From Rummeliibacillus pycnus_B (GTDB lineage: Bacteria > Bacillota > Bacilli > Bacillales_A > Planococcaceae): a DNA stretch of 64,000 nt. The DNA is taken from assembly GCF_050459865.1 (NCBI RefSeq), contig NZ_JBCMNM010000042.1:60662-124661 (forward strand). Reading direction: 5' to 3'. Shown here one piece after another: positions 53,605-61,887 of this stretch (position 1 is the stretch's first letter; every line of letters starts with the position of its first letter). The notes beneath the pieces are model-generated. The model saw only the letters and a list, made by a program, of their open reading frames with translations, searched no databases and had not been told where the DNA came from. A program made the position numbers and the translations under genes.

Positions 53605-53775
53605 ATGATATCTTACACAACTACGTGTATGATCTGTAAAGAAAAATTTGAACTTATAGAAGGTACAAAGAAGTATCGTGAATATAAAGAAAATCGAGAT
53701 AAAAAATTTTGGTGCGATACTTGTGAAGAAAAAATTGTAACAGAAGCTCGAAAAGGTTTTTTAAGTAGATGGTAA
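53605..53775 (+). CDS. small zinc-ribbon protein, 56 aa
   Basis: ATG 53605 follows AAGGGGGGG. Two CxxC pairs (CMIC at 8-11 and CDTC at 37-40) around a basic linker form a zinc ribbon like YlaI (DUF2197). The C-terminal tail is basic (EARKGFLSRW). Located 120 bases after the ATP-grasp gene. Confidence 0.75.
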   Translation: MISYTTTCMICKEKFELIEGTKKYREYKENRDKKFWCDTCEEKIVTEARKGFLSRW

Positions 53776-54164
53776 ACAGATGATAAACAATAAAGAAACA
53801 TTTTGTTGATCATAAACTTCTTTTCGTTATTTGGTTAAGCATCATAAAGTCAGATTTTTTAAATTGTTTAATTTGGATGTCGTAAATTCGAAGTATAGTT
53901 CGGGTATTCTTTTAATGAAAAATAGAGAGAATTTCCTCTTTATCGATTAACTCTTCCTTTGATGTCAGGAGGGTTATTTTTTTTGAAAAAAGATGGGGTA
54001 ATATAAAATTGAAAGTTTCAATAGACTATAATCTTTCAAATGTAATAGTTTAAATTTTATCTCAACAAGACTTAAGATAACTAAATAATAGAAACATTAA
54101 GGAATGACGAATAGTAGTTATATTAACAATCATATATTTAACACTGAAAATAAGAAAGGAGTGA
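53776..54164. other. intergenic region with one terminator
   Basis: The hairpin TAACTCTTCC/GGAGGGTTA followed by a run of T (about 53948-53983) ends the zinc-ribbon gene transcript or belongs to its leader. I see nothing else before the alcohol dehydrogenase. Confidence 0.5.
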
Positions 54165-54170
54165 ATGTTA

Positions 54171-55193
54171 GTGAAAGCAGCAGTAGTGAATGAGTTTTCA
54201 AAAGAGTTGGAGATTAAAGAAGTTTCTATACCTCAGCTAGAGGAAGGTGAAATTCTCGTAAAGATTGAAGCATGCGGTGTCTGTCATACAGATTTACATG
54301 CAGCACATGGGGACTGGCCTGTAAAACCAAAATTACCGTTAATCCCAGGGCATGAAGGCGTAGGGGTTGTTGTTGAAGTAGCAAAAGGTGTTAAATCTAT
54401 TAAAGTCGGTGATCGTGTAGGGATTCCATGGTTATTTTCTGCATGTGGTGAATGTGAGTACTGTTTAACTGGTAAAGAAACACTATGTCCAAATCAATTA
54501 AACGGTGGTTACTCTGTTGATGGTGGATATGCAGAGTATTGTAAAGCACCAGCAGATTATGTAGCGAGAATTCCAGACAATGTGAATCCAGTTGAAATCG
54601 CACCTATTTTATGTGCTGGCGTAACAACCTATAAAGCTTTAAAAGTATCTGGTGCAAAACCAGGTGAATGGGTAGCGATTTATGGCATTGGTGGACTTGG
54701 ACATGTTGCATTGCAATATGCAAAGGCAATGGGACTAAATGTTGTTGCCATTGATATTAGTGATGAAAAATCTAAACTTGCAAAAGAACTAGGTGCAGAC
54801 CTTGTGATTAATGGCTTAAAAGAAGATCCTGTGGAAGTGATTCAAGAACAATTAGGTGGTGTACAAGCTGCCATTAGTGTTGCTGTAACAAAGAAAGCAT
54901 TTGAACAAGCCTATGAATCTGTAAAACGTGGTGGGTGCTTAGTCGTTGTTGGCTTGCCAAATGAAGAACTACCAATCCCAATTTTCAATACAGTTCTAAA
55001 TGGTGTTACAGTTAAAGGCTCAATCGTTGGGACAAGAAAAGATATGCAAGAGGCACTTGATTTTGCAGCACGTGGAAAAGTACGCGCCATTATTGAAACC
55101 GCAAAGCTAGAAGATATCAATGAAGTATTTGAAAAAATGGAAGAAGGCAAGATTAACGGCCGTATCGTGTTAACGCTGAATAACGAAGAATAA
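54171..55193 (+). CDS. zinc-dependent alcohol dehydrogenase, AdhP/AdhT type
   Basis: Catalytic zinc ligands C38, H61 and C148; structural zinc C92, C95, C98, C106 (CGECEYC…C). Cofactor site GIGGLGHVALQYAKAMG with a following acidic residue, so NAD is favoured. GTG 54171 lies nine bases after AAAGGAG and is preferred over ATG 54165. 340 residues, the usual length. Converts primary alcohols such as ethanol to aldehydes. Monocistronic. Confidence 0.92.
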   Translation: MKAAVVNEFSKELEIKEVSIPQLEEGEILVKIEACGVCHTDLHAAHGDWPVKPKLPLIPGHEGVGVVVEVAKGVKSIKVGDRVGIPWLFSACGECEYCLTGKETLCPNQLNGGYSVDGGYAEYCKAPADYVARIPDNVNPVEIAPILCAGVTTYKALKVSGAKPGEWVAIYGIGGLGHVALQYAKAMGLNVVAIDISDEKSKLAKELGADLVINGLKEDPVEVIQEQLGGVQAAISVAVTKKAFEQAYESVKRGGCLVVVGLPNEELPIPIFNTVLNGVTVKGSIVGTRKDMQEALDFAARGKVRAIIETAKLEDINEVFEKMEEGKINGRIVLTLNNEE

Positions 55194-55347
55194 TAATTTA
55201 AATAGTTAAATGATTTTAATGCTAATTGTACATTAATAAGTTGTTGAATATAAAAAAAGTAATAAGCAATCAGTGCTGATAGACTCAAGCAAAAATGAGT
55301 TTTAGTCTGTGTACAAGCATTCAATATCTAATGTCTTCTAACAATAA

Positions 55348-55386
55348 AAATAACCCATCAAATTTCAGATGGGTTATTTTTTATTA
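55348..55386. terminator. bidirectional terminator
   Basis: AAATAACCCATC pairs with GATGGGTTATTT around AAATTTCA, between the convergent adh gene and the small secreted peptide gene. Confidence 0.9.
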
Positions 55387-55417
55387 GTAATTTGTCTTCT
55401 TTAAGAGCTTGCTACAT

Positions 55418-55639
55418 TTATTTGCTTTGGACACTTGAATCTGGAGTTAAATCCTTTTCTAATTGATCTAAAATCTCATCTATTCTTTTTTGCGTTTTAG
55501 GATTAATGAACATGTAGGATTCATTTGCAATTTGTTTATCTACCGTAGCAGCAGGGACTGGAACAGCTGTGGTACACAATATACCAAATGATAATACAAA
55601 CATGAGGAGAAAAGATAAAAGTTTGTTTTTTCTATACAT
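55418..55639 (-). CDS. small secreted protein, 73 aa
   Basis: Classical signal peptide (basic MYRKNK, hydrophobic 8-26, VPAAT cleavage region near 30) and a short helical, acidic mature part (KTQKRIDEILDQLEKDL). AAGGAGT-like site upstream on the minus strand. No family recognised. Confidence 0.65.
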   Translation of the reverse strand: MYRKNKLLSFLLMFVLSFGILCTTAVPVPAATVDKQIANESYMFINPKTQKRIDEILDQLEKDLTPDSSVQSK

Positions 55640-55784
55640 ACTGGAGCTACTCCTTATTGGTGAAAGATATCGAAATGCTTTCTTATATGTTGCCCCAAAC
55701 TAAAAAAATAATGTAAAAAGTATGAATCTACAAATCGAGGCTAAGCCTTCATTGTTAATAAGTAGGTTATTTCGGTTAAGAGAT

Positions 55785-55820
55785 AAAAAATATCTCACTG
55801 AGATAGTGAGGTATTTTTAT
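55785..55820. terminator. terminator of the lipoprotein gene
   Basis: AAAAATATCTCAC pairs with GTGAGGTATTTTT around TGAGATA (T and A tails on both sides), directly before the lipoprotein stop on the minus strand. Confidence 0.75.
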
Positions 55821-55825
55821 GTAGA

Positions 55826-56329
55826 TTATCTCTTGGAAAAATTAATATTATCTCCAAATGAGTATGTTTTAGACTCTGATTTATTATTATTTTCTTTCCA
55901 AGTAATTTCATATTTAGTTGCCTTTAATTTTTTTTCAATTTCTTCGTCCGGGAGATCTTTTGTATGGAGAATCATTTCATAATTATAGGTGAATTTATCA
56001 TCTTCTATCGAGCCACTTCCAAACCAATAATTGTTTCCAAAAACACTTCTCCAATTATCACTTATATTAATTTTTGGGCTTTTTAGTGTATCAAAATTAG
56101 AAATGTTTATTTTTATATTAACTTTTTTAAAACTATCTTTTGTAGGATTTTTTAAATCTTTTAATCCTCCTAAGTCTGAGAATTCTTTATCGGTTAAAGA
56201 AGATATTTCTGAACTTGATTGTACAATTGGAGAGGTTGGTTTTTTTTCATCTTTCGATATTTCTGTGCATCCGAATAAAGCAAGTATTATTAATAAAAAT
56301 GTAAAGCATAAAAGGTTACGATATTTCAC
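55826..56329 (-). CDS. hypothetical lipoprotein, 167 aa
   Basis: Lipobox LALFGC with C21 after a hydrophobic signal, then a Ser/Pro/Lys-rich linker and a beta-type C-terminal domain (FTYNYEMILHTKDLPDEEIE; YEITWKENNNKSESKTYSF). AAAGGAGA precedes the ATG. No known family. Confidence 0.75.
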   Translation of the reverse strand: MKYRNLLCFTFLLIILALFGCTEISKDEKKPTSPIVQSSSEISSLTDKEFSDLGGLKDLKNPTKDSFKKVNIKINISNFDTLKSPKINISDNWRSVFGNNYWFGSGSIEDDKFTYNYEMILHTKDLPDEEIEKKLKATKYEITWKENNNKSESKTYSFGDNINFSKR

Positions 56330-56359
56330 AATAACAAATCTCCTTTCAAAAACAGAAAA

Positions 56360-56396
56360 AAAGTAAAAGGCTTTTTCTTAGAAGGCCTTTACTTTA
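56360..56396 (-). terminator. terminator after the broken gene
   Basis: AAAGTAAAAGGCTTT… pairs with …AGGCCTTTACTTT. It lies between the broken gene at 56430 and the lipoprotein gene. Confidence 0.6.
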
Positions 56397-56429
56397 TTGC
56401 ATGTTATATATATTTGAAAAAACATATTT

Positions 56430-56703
56430 TTACCCGCCGAGTGCATTGTCGTCCCATAATGTCCATTTAGTTTTGTTAGTTTTTGATATAACACTAAAAG
56501 TAATGCCGCCAGATTTCCCTCCATCTTTAAATCCAAAATTTACTTCTCCACTGATTGTAAAAATAGCAATCCCAAGTAAATTAAACTCAGAATTGCTATT
56601 TCTTATACTCTATTTCAAATTCTCTTTTCTCCAAATCATAGTTATAAAATAAACCTAATATAGACTTTTGCTCGGCAAGGGTATAGGCTATTTCCTTCGC
56701 CAA
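56430..56703 (-). pseudogene. small gene broken by a frameshift
   Basis: TTG 56703 follows CAAGGAG and encodes about 35 residues (start MAKEIAYTLAEQKSILGLFY) to TAG. A second frame then continues NSNSEFNLLGIAIFTISGEV to WDDNALGG and TAA at 56430. Together they would form about 90 residues with one indel near 56595. The beta-rich second half resembles a small secreted or structural domain, but no family is recognised. Confidence 0.5.
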
Positions 56704-56747
56704 TAGCTACTCCTTGGATTTAAAATTCACATATTCATCAGATCAAA

Positions 56748-56951
56748 TTATCCAAAGAATAAATCCAGTATATTGGATGCGGTTGATGAATTTTTATTAT
56801 AGAACTCTGAATAGCCACAATTTCTACAATAAACCACGATAAACTGATTATGCTGAACATCAAACATTTTAGATAAACCAGTTCCAGTCATTGCAACTTC
56901 TTTCTTAGCTGCATCTTGACTTCCACACTTAATACAACCCTTTCCATCCAT
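56748..56951 (-). CDS. zinc-ribbon protein, 67 aa
   Basis: CIKCGSQ (6-12) and CRNCGYSEFYNKNS (42-55) form a four-cysteine zinc ribbon of the type found in small nucleic-acid-binding or topology-unknown Bacillus proteins; the C-terminus SNILDLFFG is the usual tail of this group. AAGGAGGCG precedes the ATG. Confidence 0.75.
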   Translation of the reverse strand: MDGKGCIKCGSQDAAKKEVAMTGTGLSKMFDVQHNQFIVVYCRNCGYSEFYNKNSSTASNILDLFFG

Positions 56952-57629
56952 AAAGGTCGCCTCCTTTTTATATAATTCTTATACGTTAGAATGAAGAAAT
57001 TAGTTTCAAAAATTTCCTTTTTAAAACGGTTTATTATCATATGCTTTCTTTTCATTTTAAATAATAGGAAAGTAGTTATAATGTAGGATTTTCTAAGATC
57101 AAGCGCTATAACTAAAGATGTCAATATTTGTTCCTTCTCAACACCGTTGAATAATCATTGAATAAACGACGAGTACTCGAAAATGCATTCGAATTTCCTT
57201 TGTGTGATGTGGAATTAGCGAAGACTCCTGCGGGAAAGCGAGCCAGACGAGACCCCACAGCGAAGAGAGGAGGCTCGTTAGTTCGCCCGCGGAAAGCGAA
57301 GCTAATTCCACATCATTTACAAACCAGATTAATACTATTAATATTTGCATTTAAACTCTTTTCAGTTCCCTAAACCTAACCTAGTGTTGAAGAGATCGAA
57401 TCCAAGCTCACGGAAAGAGCCTGTCTGTAGGGAACATATAAATCTGTTTTCATTAATTTTGTATTCCACTAGTGAAGGAAATGCTCCAAGTGTAAAGGTA
57501 CCTATACACCTAGAGAAAAGCAGGATTTATATTCCTTAACATATTCAAAATTTATACATAACATAAATAAGAAAGAATTCTGATATACAATTTCATTTTT
57601 TTAAAAGTATTGATTGGACAATAGAGGAG
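56952..57629. other. intergenic region with palindromic Bacillales repeat
   Basis: Apart from the repeat at 57206-57314, frames of 60-80 codons here overlap the palindrome on both strands and have no ribosome binding site. No gene is supported. Confidence 0.5.
57206..57314. repeat. 109-bp palindromic repeat of the Bacillales GACTCCTGCGGG family
   Basis: Perfect 14-bp terminal inverted repeats GATGTGGAATTAGC (57206-57219) and GCTAATTCCACATC (57301-57314). The interior has GACTCCTGCGGGAAAGCGAG, GAGACCCCACAGCGAAG, GAGGAGGCTCGTTAGTTCGC and CCGCGGAAAGCGAAGC, a motif set common in intergenic regions of Bacillus relatives. GC-rich against an AT-rich background. A second copy begins at 63943. Confidence 0.8.
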
Positions 57630-58073
57630 TTGAGAAAGAAATTGAACATTGAGAATGCTAATAAGCATTGGTTATGTGAAGCGCTATTTGAACTAAAAGA
57701 GCTCCAGGATACGATAATGGATTCGCAGACTAAATATTTTGGTCATTTACTCTTAAACCTAGTCGGTACAGATACCATCCCCTTTTTCTTCATTACGAAA
57801 AAAGGAATTCAATTAAGAATTATTGATACTGTTAACCACTTTGAAACAGAATTTTTTCGAATTGAATCTATTGATAGAGAACAATGTATTGTGACTGTTT
57901 CATTGTTACGTGCTCTTGATTATGAAGGGCATGATACGAATTTGATTACAGAAATAGTGAGATTAGAGAGAACATCAACCAAAAGATCCTTTGATTTAGA
58001 ATATATATCAGGTATTCAACTTTTAAGTCATGACCTCTTAATAAAGAAAATCATATTGGAGCCCAAATGGTAA
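57630..58073 (+). CDS. CotZ/CotY-like spore coat protein, cysteine-poor
   Basis: TDTIPFFFITKKGIQLRI, FFRIESIDREQCIVTVSLLRALDYEGHDTNL match the TIPF…TKKGTPF and FFRVESVDD-CCATLRLL patterns of the CotY/CotZ/ExsY outer-coat and exosporium family. Normal members are rich in cysteine; this one has only two (Cys25, Cys91), so disulfide cross-linking would be weak. 147 residues. TTG 57630 follows ATAGAGGAG. It lies 110 bases before the ATP-grasp/Mur ligase fusion and ties this locus to the spore surface. Confidence 0.75.
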   Translation: MRKKLNIENANKHWLCEALFELKELQDTIMDSQTKYFGHLLLNLVGTDTIPFFFITKKGIQLRIIDTVNHFETEFFRIESIDREQCIVTVSLLRALDYEGHDTNLITEIVRLERTSTKRSFDLEYISGIQLLSHDLLIKKIILEPKW

Positions 58074-58184
58074 CGAAGACCTAAAGACTACTTAATTTAA
58101 ATGAAAACTGGAGCATCTGTCCATATGCAAGTTACATTGCTTGAATTTAATAGAAAGTGATTTCAAAAGAAGGGAGAGTGTTGG

Positions 58185-60353
58185 ATGACAATTATTGGCA
58201 TGTTACATCATCGTTTGGATCCAAAAACGGTAATTAAGTCATATGCATATGCAGCAGTTGCAAAGGCAGAGGGAGTTCAGTTGTTTTACTTTACACCTAG
58301 GAGTGTAAATTTTGTCAACCGTACCATAAGAGGTAAGGTATTAGAAGAAGGACAATGGCATGAAAGAGTAATGCCATTCCCAGATGTTATTTATAATGCG
58401 GGAAGTCCAGAAAAACTAGCAGTATCTAAAAGAATTATAGAAAAATTGAAAGAAGAGATCCCCTTTACAACTAATTCAATTGGGAATAAATGGAACGTAA
58501 TGGAGAGGCTAATAGAAGCAAAGGAATTCGAAAAATATGTAATTCCTTCAAAAATAGTAAAAAATGTTGAAGACTTTCATAGGTATCTCATTAATAATAA
58601 TGAAGTTGTGTTTAAACCCATAGATGGACGAAAGGGAAAGGGAATCTATTTTATTTCAAAATTTGGAAAGAATTTTGAAGTAAGGAAGGATACGGAAAAT
58701 AGTATATATACAAAGCAACAAGTAGATAAACTATTAGCTGATCAGCTTACTACAGGAACGTTTATTGTACAGCCATATATTCAATCAAAGATGAAATCTG
58801 GCCAAGTCTATGATTTTCGGCTCCATGTACAAAAAAATGGAGAAGGAAAATGGGTTATAACGACTATTTATCCACGCGTAGCACCAAGTGGTTCGATTAT
58901 TCCTAATATTAATAATGGTGGTTTTACTAATTACTTAGATCCGTTTTTGGAACAGGAATTTAAAGAAAAAGCGTTTGATATTCGGCGAATGCTAGAGCAT
59001 TTTTCATTGTCATTAGCACAACATTTAGATGAAATTCAGATGGAGCAATTTGGCGAAGTGATTGATGAAATTGGCATTGATGTTGGGTTAGATGAAAATC
59101 TAAAAATTTGGATGTACGAAGTAAACTGGCGTCCTGGCTGTCCACCTGCATTTTATTTAGAACTAGATGTCGTGATTCATAATATTCAATATGCAAAGTA
59201 TTTAGCAGAAAATCAGAAAAAAATTAAAAATGAAATCATAAAACAAAAGTCTAAATACTTAGATACAAAATTAGGATTACCCATTATCGCCATTACAGGT
59301 AGTGCAGGTAAAACAACTTCTAAGGCATTCCTCGGTTCAATTCTATCAACAAAATGGAATGTTTTTGAGTCAAAAGATTATTGGAATACGACCGAGCATA
59401 CAAAGATACATGCGGCAGAGATTAATAAGTCACACCAGGCAGTTGTTCTTGAATATGGAATGGCATATCCTGGGATTATTACAAGCCACTGTAGCATTAT
59501 ACAACCAAACATCAGTATCGTAACAAATGTAGGTCTTGCACATGTTGGAAACTTTAATGGAGATATTAAAGGTGTGGCAAAGGCAAAGTCTGAATTAATA
59601 CATGGAATGAACCAAAAAGGTCTACTTGTTTTGAACAAGGATGACGAAAATTCAAAGTATTTATCGACAAATTCATTTAAAGGAGAAATAATAACAGTCG
59701 GTATACATTCTGAAGCTAACTATAGGGCCTATGATATTCATTATAAAGACAATGGTATGGTCTTTAAGATGAAGTTAAAAGGTAAGGAGATAGAACTGTT
59801 TATTCCAATCTTAGGAGAACATCATGTATACAATGCGCTCAATGCCATTGCAGTTGCAGATTACTTAGGGTTTACGGCTAATGAAATTAAAAAAGGTGTT
59901 AATTTCAAAAAACCCCCAAGAAGACTAACACTATATAACTTACGAGATCAAATTACCGTGATTGATGACACTGTTCACTCACATCCCCAAGGCGTAAGGG
60001 CTGCAATTGATGTGCTCACGAACATAGCAAAGAAACGAAAAATTGCCATCATAGGCCAAATGAGGGAATTAGGAGATTTAAGAGAAGAAGAATATCGTAA
60101 AGTGGGCGACTACATTTATGAACAAGGAATTGATATCTTAATTACCTATGGATTTCGGACAGAGGAAATGGGAGAAGCAGCTCTTGCAAAAGGAATGGAC
60201 AAAAAAAATGTATATCACTTTATAAAAAAGGATGAATTACATGTTCTACTTGAGAAAATCGTAAGAAAAGAAGACACAATACTTGTAAAGGGCGCTAGTA
60301 AAACGAATATGTTTGAAACAGTTAAATTCCTGGATGACACATATAAAGAATAA
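58185..60353 (+). CDS. ATP-grasp (YheC/D) - MurF-like ligase fusion, cyanophycin-synthetase-like architecture
   Basis: Residues 1-345 are a YheC/YheD ATP-grasp with VVFKPIDGRKGKGIY (141-155), DFRLHVQ (210-216) and the metal motif YEVNW (311-315). Residues ~365-722 are a Mur ligase: P-loop GSAGKTT (372-378), VLEYGMAYPG (421-430), TNVGLAH (447-453), GEHHVYNA (544-551) and DDTVHSHP (594-601), where MurF has a DDSYNANP type motif. Cyanophycin synthetase also joins an ATP-grasp and a Mur ligase, making an amide-linked polymer in two ATP-dependent steps. Here no N-terminal cyanophycin domain is seen. Substrate unknown; a spore protein or small-peptide polymer is inferred. GGGAGAG precedes the ATG. 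Confidence 0.85.
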   Translation: MTIIGMLHHRLDPKTVIKSYAYAAVAKAEGVQLFYFTPRSVNFVNRTIRGKVLEEGQWHERVMPFPDVIYNAGSPEKLAVSKRIIEKLKEEIPFTTNSIGNKWNVMERLIEAKEFEKYVIPSKIVKNVEDFHRYLINNNEVVFKPIDGRKGKGIYFISKFGKNFEVRKDTENSIYTKQQVDKLLADQLTTGTFIVQPYIQSKMKSGQVYDFRLHVQKNGEGKWVITTIYPRVAPSGSIIPNINNGGFTNYLDPFLEQEFKEKAFDIRRMLEHFSLSLAQHLDEIQMEQFGEVIDEIGIDVGLDENLKIWMYEVNWRPGCPPAFYLELDVVIHNIQYAKYLAENQKKIKNEIIKQKSKYLDTKLGLPIIAITGSAGKTTSKAFLGSILSTKWNVFESKDYWNTTEHTKIHAAEINKSHQAVVLEYGMAYPGIITSHCSIIQPNISIVTNVGLAHVGNFNGDIKGVAKAKSELIHGMNQKGLLVLNKDDENSKYLSTNSFKGEIITVGIHSEANYRAYDIHYKDNGMVFKMKLKGKEIELFIPILGEHHVYNALNAIAVADYLGFTANEIKKGVNFKKPPRRLTLYNLRDQITVIDDTVHSHPQGVRAAIDVLTNIAKKRKIAIIGQMRELGDLREEEYRKVGDYIYEQGIDILITYGFRTEEMGEAALAKGMDKKNVYHFIKKDELHVLLEKIVRKEDTILVKGASKTNMFETVKFLDDTYKE

Positions 60354-60358
60354 TAATA

Positions 60359-60408
60359 AAAAACCCGAGTGTATGCCCATTGGAAAATGGAATCTTCGGG
60401 TTTTTTGT
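60359..60408. terminator. bidirectional terminator
   Basis: AAAACCCGA (60360-60368) pairs with TCGGGTTTTTT (60396-60406), with an inner CCCATT/AATGG pairing. It separates the convergent fusion gene and ATP-grasp ligase gene. Confidence 0.85.
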
Positions 60409-60538
60409 TTTGTAGGCTAATATTTAAAAAAATGTAAAATAGGCTATTTAAGTGCTTTTGATCATAATAAATCGTTAAGTATATATTTAAGTATAAAATG
60501 ACCTTCATTTAAATTTATGCTATTTTAGCAAAATTATT

Positions 60539-61741
60539 TTACACCTTTAAAATGAACTGTATTTCCTTTGCAGCAGCATTTGCGTTGTTTTTGGCTTCTT
60601 CCAAAGTGGCTCCTTCGGCAATGACATATGCATAACGATGTCCCATAGATAACGGTGGACTTAATGTTGCCCCTCTTTTAGGTTTTACATATACCTCCAC
60701 TACACCGGTTGATTTTGAAGCTTTTGTTTTCCCAATCACTTTTTCCAAAATTCCTTTTCGATTCACAATGACGTATTTTGTAAAGATGAACTTGCTGTGC
60801 CTAGCTTCAACATTGGGTTTTTCTCCTAAAAACAATTTTAGGGTTTCTTCTACTAAACTAAATCCGAATGCAGCGAGTATCATACTATTCATGGCTCCAC
60901 CTGAGATTCTTGGATTAATCTCGATGAGTTTCCAACCATTTTTGGTTAACCGAAGCTCTAAATGTAATGCCCCATTTTGAATTCCAAATTTATTAACGAT
61001 TGATTGGAGTACTTTTTCAATGCCTGTTTGAATATCATCTGGAACATTTGCAAGTAAACCATAGCCAGTAATGATAAAACGTTTACCTTTTCTAATTTCT
61101 TGTTCAAAAATTCCGATAATGTGGTTTTTCTCATTATAGACCAGTGCTTCGACTAGGTATTGCGGACCTTCAATAAACTCCTCGATGATGATTGTTTCGT
61201 TTGGGTTTTTGCTTTGGAGCACTCTGAGATGATTTTCTAGCTGACCTTTATTAGTCGCTAACAGCACATCTTTAGATCCTGTTGATTTTGGAGATTTTAC
61301 AATCAACGGATACTCGGTTTTGTAAGAAAATGGTTGATTTGGTTTAATTGAGTAAAACGTAGGTGAATATGGCTGATCTTTTAAGAAGTTCCTTGTCTTC
61401 TCTTTATCCTCCATGATTTCAATGGCATTTGTTGACGTAAGGTTATGACAAAATTCATCACATAAAACAGATGCGATATGAACAAAGGGGTCTACAAAAC
61501 TAACAATCGTTTTAATCTCGAATCCAGTTAATAGTAAATTTCTAATTTCTGCTCTCATTTTATCTAAATTCAATGTATCGATGAAAATCATTTTATGAAT
61601 ATCGGGGTATTCTTTTCTCTGTTGTAACTGCTTTTCCTTGTTGGTGAACAGCACCGTTAAGTAACCTAATTTTTCAGCTGCCCTAACAGCTTCTCGACTT
61701 GACCCGGATTTGTTTGTACCGATAAAAATGATGGTTTTCAA
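60539..61741 (-). CDS. ATP-grasp ligase (BacD/CPSase-like)
   Basis: N-terminal Rossmann-like half (1-100), an ATP-grasp with VKSPKSTGS (148-156), IEEFIEG (186-192), LHLELRL (259-265) and the metal-binding LIEINPRISGG (272-282), and a C-terminal domain as in L-amino acid ligases and carboxylate-amine ligases. 400 residues, soluble. AGGAGAGAAAT precedes the ATG on the minus strand. It points toward the fusion gene and away from the stand-alone Mur ligase. It could supply the dipeptide or amino-acid unit used by the Mur-type ligases, which is inference. Confidence 0.82.
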   Translation of the reverse strand: MKTIIFIGTNKSGSSREAVRAAEKLGYLTVLFTNKEKQLQQRKEYPDIHKMIFIDTLNLDKMRAEIRNLLLTGFEIKTIVSFVDPFVHIASVLCDEFCHNLTSTNAIEIMEDKEKTRNFLKDQPYSPTFYSIKPNQPFSYKTEYPLIVKSPKSTGSKDVLLATNKGQLENHLRVLQSKNPNETIIIEEFIEGPQYLVEALVYNEKNHIIGIFEQEIRKGKRFIITGYGLLANVPDDIQTGIEKVLQSIVNKFGIQNGALHLELRLTKNGWKLIEINPRISGGAMNSMILAAFGFSLVEETLKLFLGEKPNVEARHSKFIFTKYVIVNRKGILEKVIGKTKASKSTGVVEVYVKPKRGATLSPPLSMGHRYAYVIAEGATLEEAKNNANAAAKEIQFILKV

Positions 61742-61887
61742 CTATTTCTCTCCTCCAATTGGTATTTCGATTATTAACACTCTTCTTATATATATGATTA
61801 GAAATAGCTTAAAACTGGTTATGTATCATAGCTTCACCCAATCTACTTTTGTGGAGGTGCATATACTATAGTAAGAAAGGAGTGTGA

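Noticed and set aside
57138..57373. Overlapping 70-codon frames on both strands
   Set aside because: They are produced by the GC-rich palindrome at 57206-57314; nearly mirror-image translations from both strands show that this is a repeat, not a gene.
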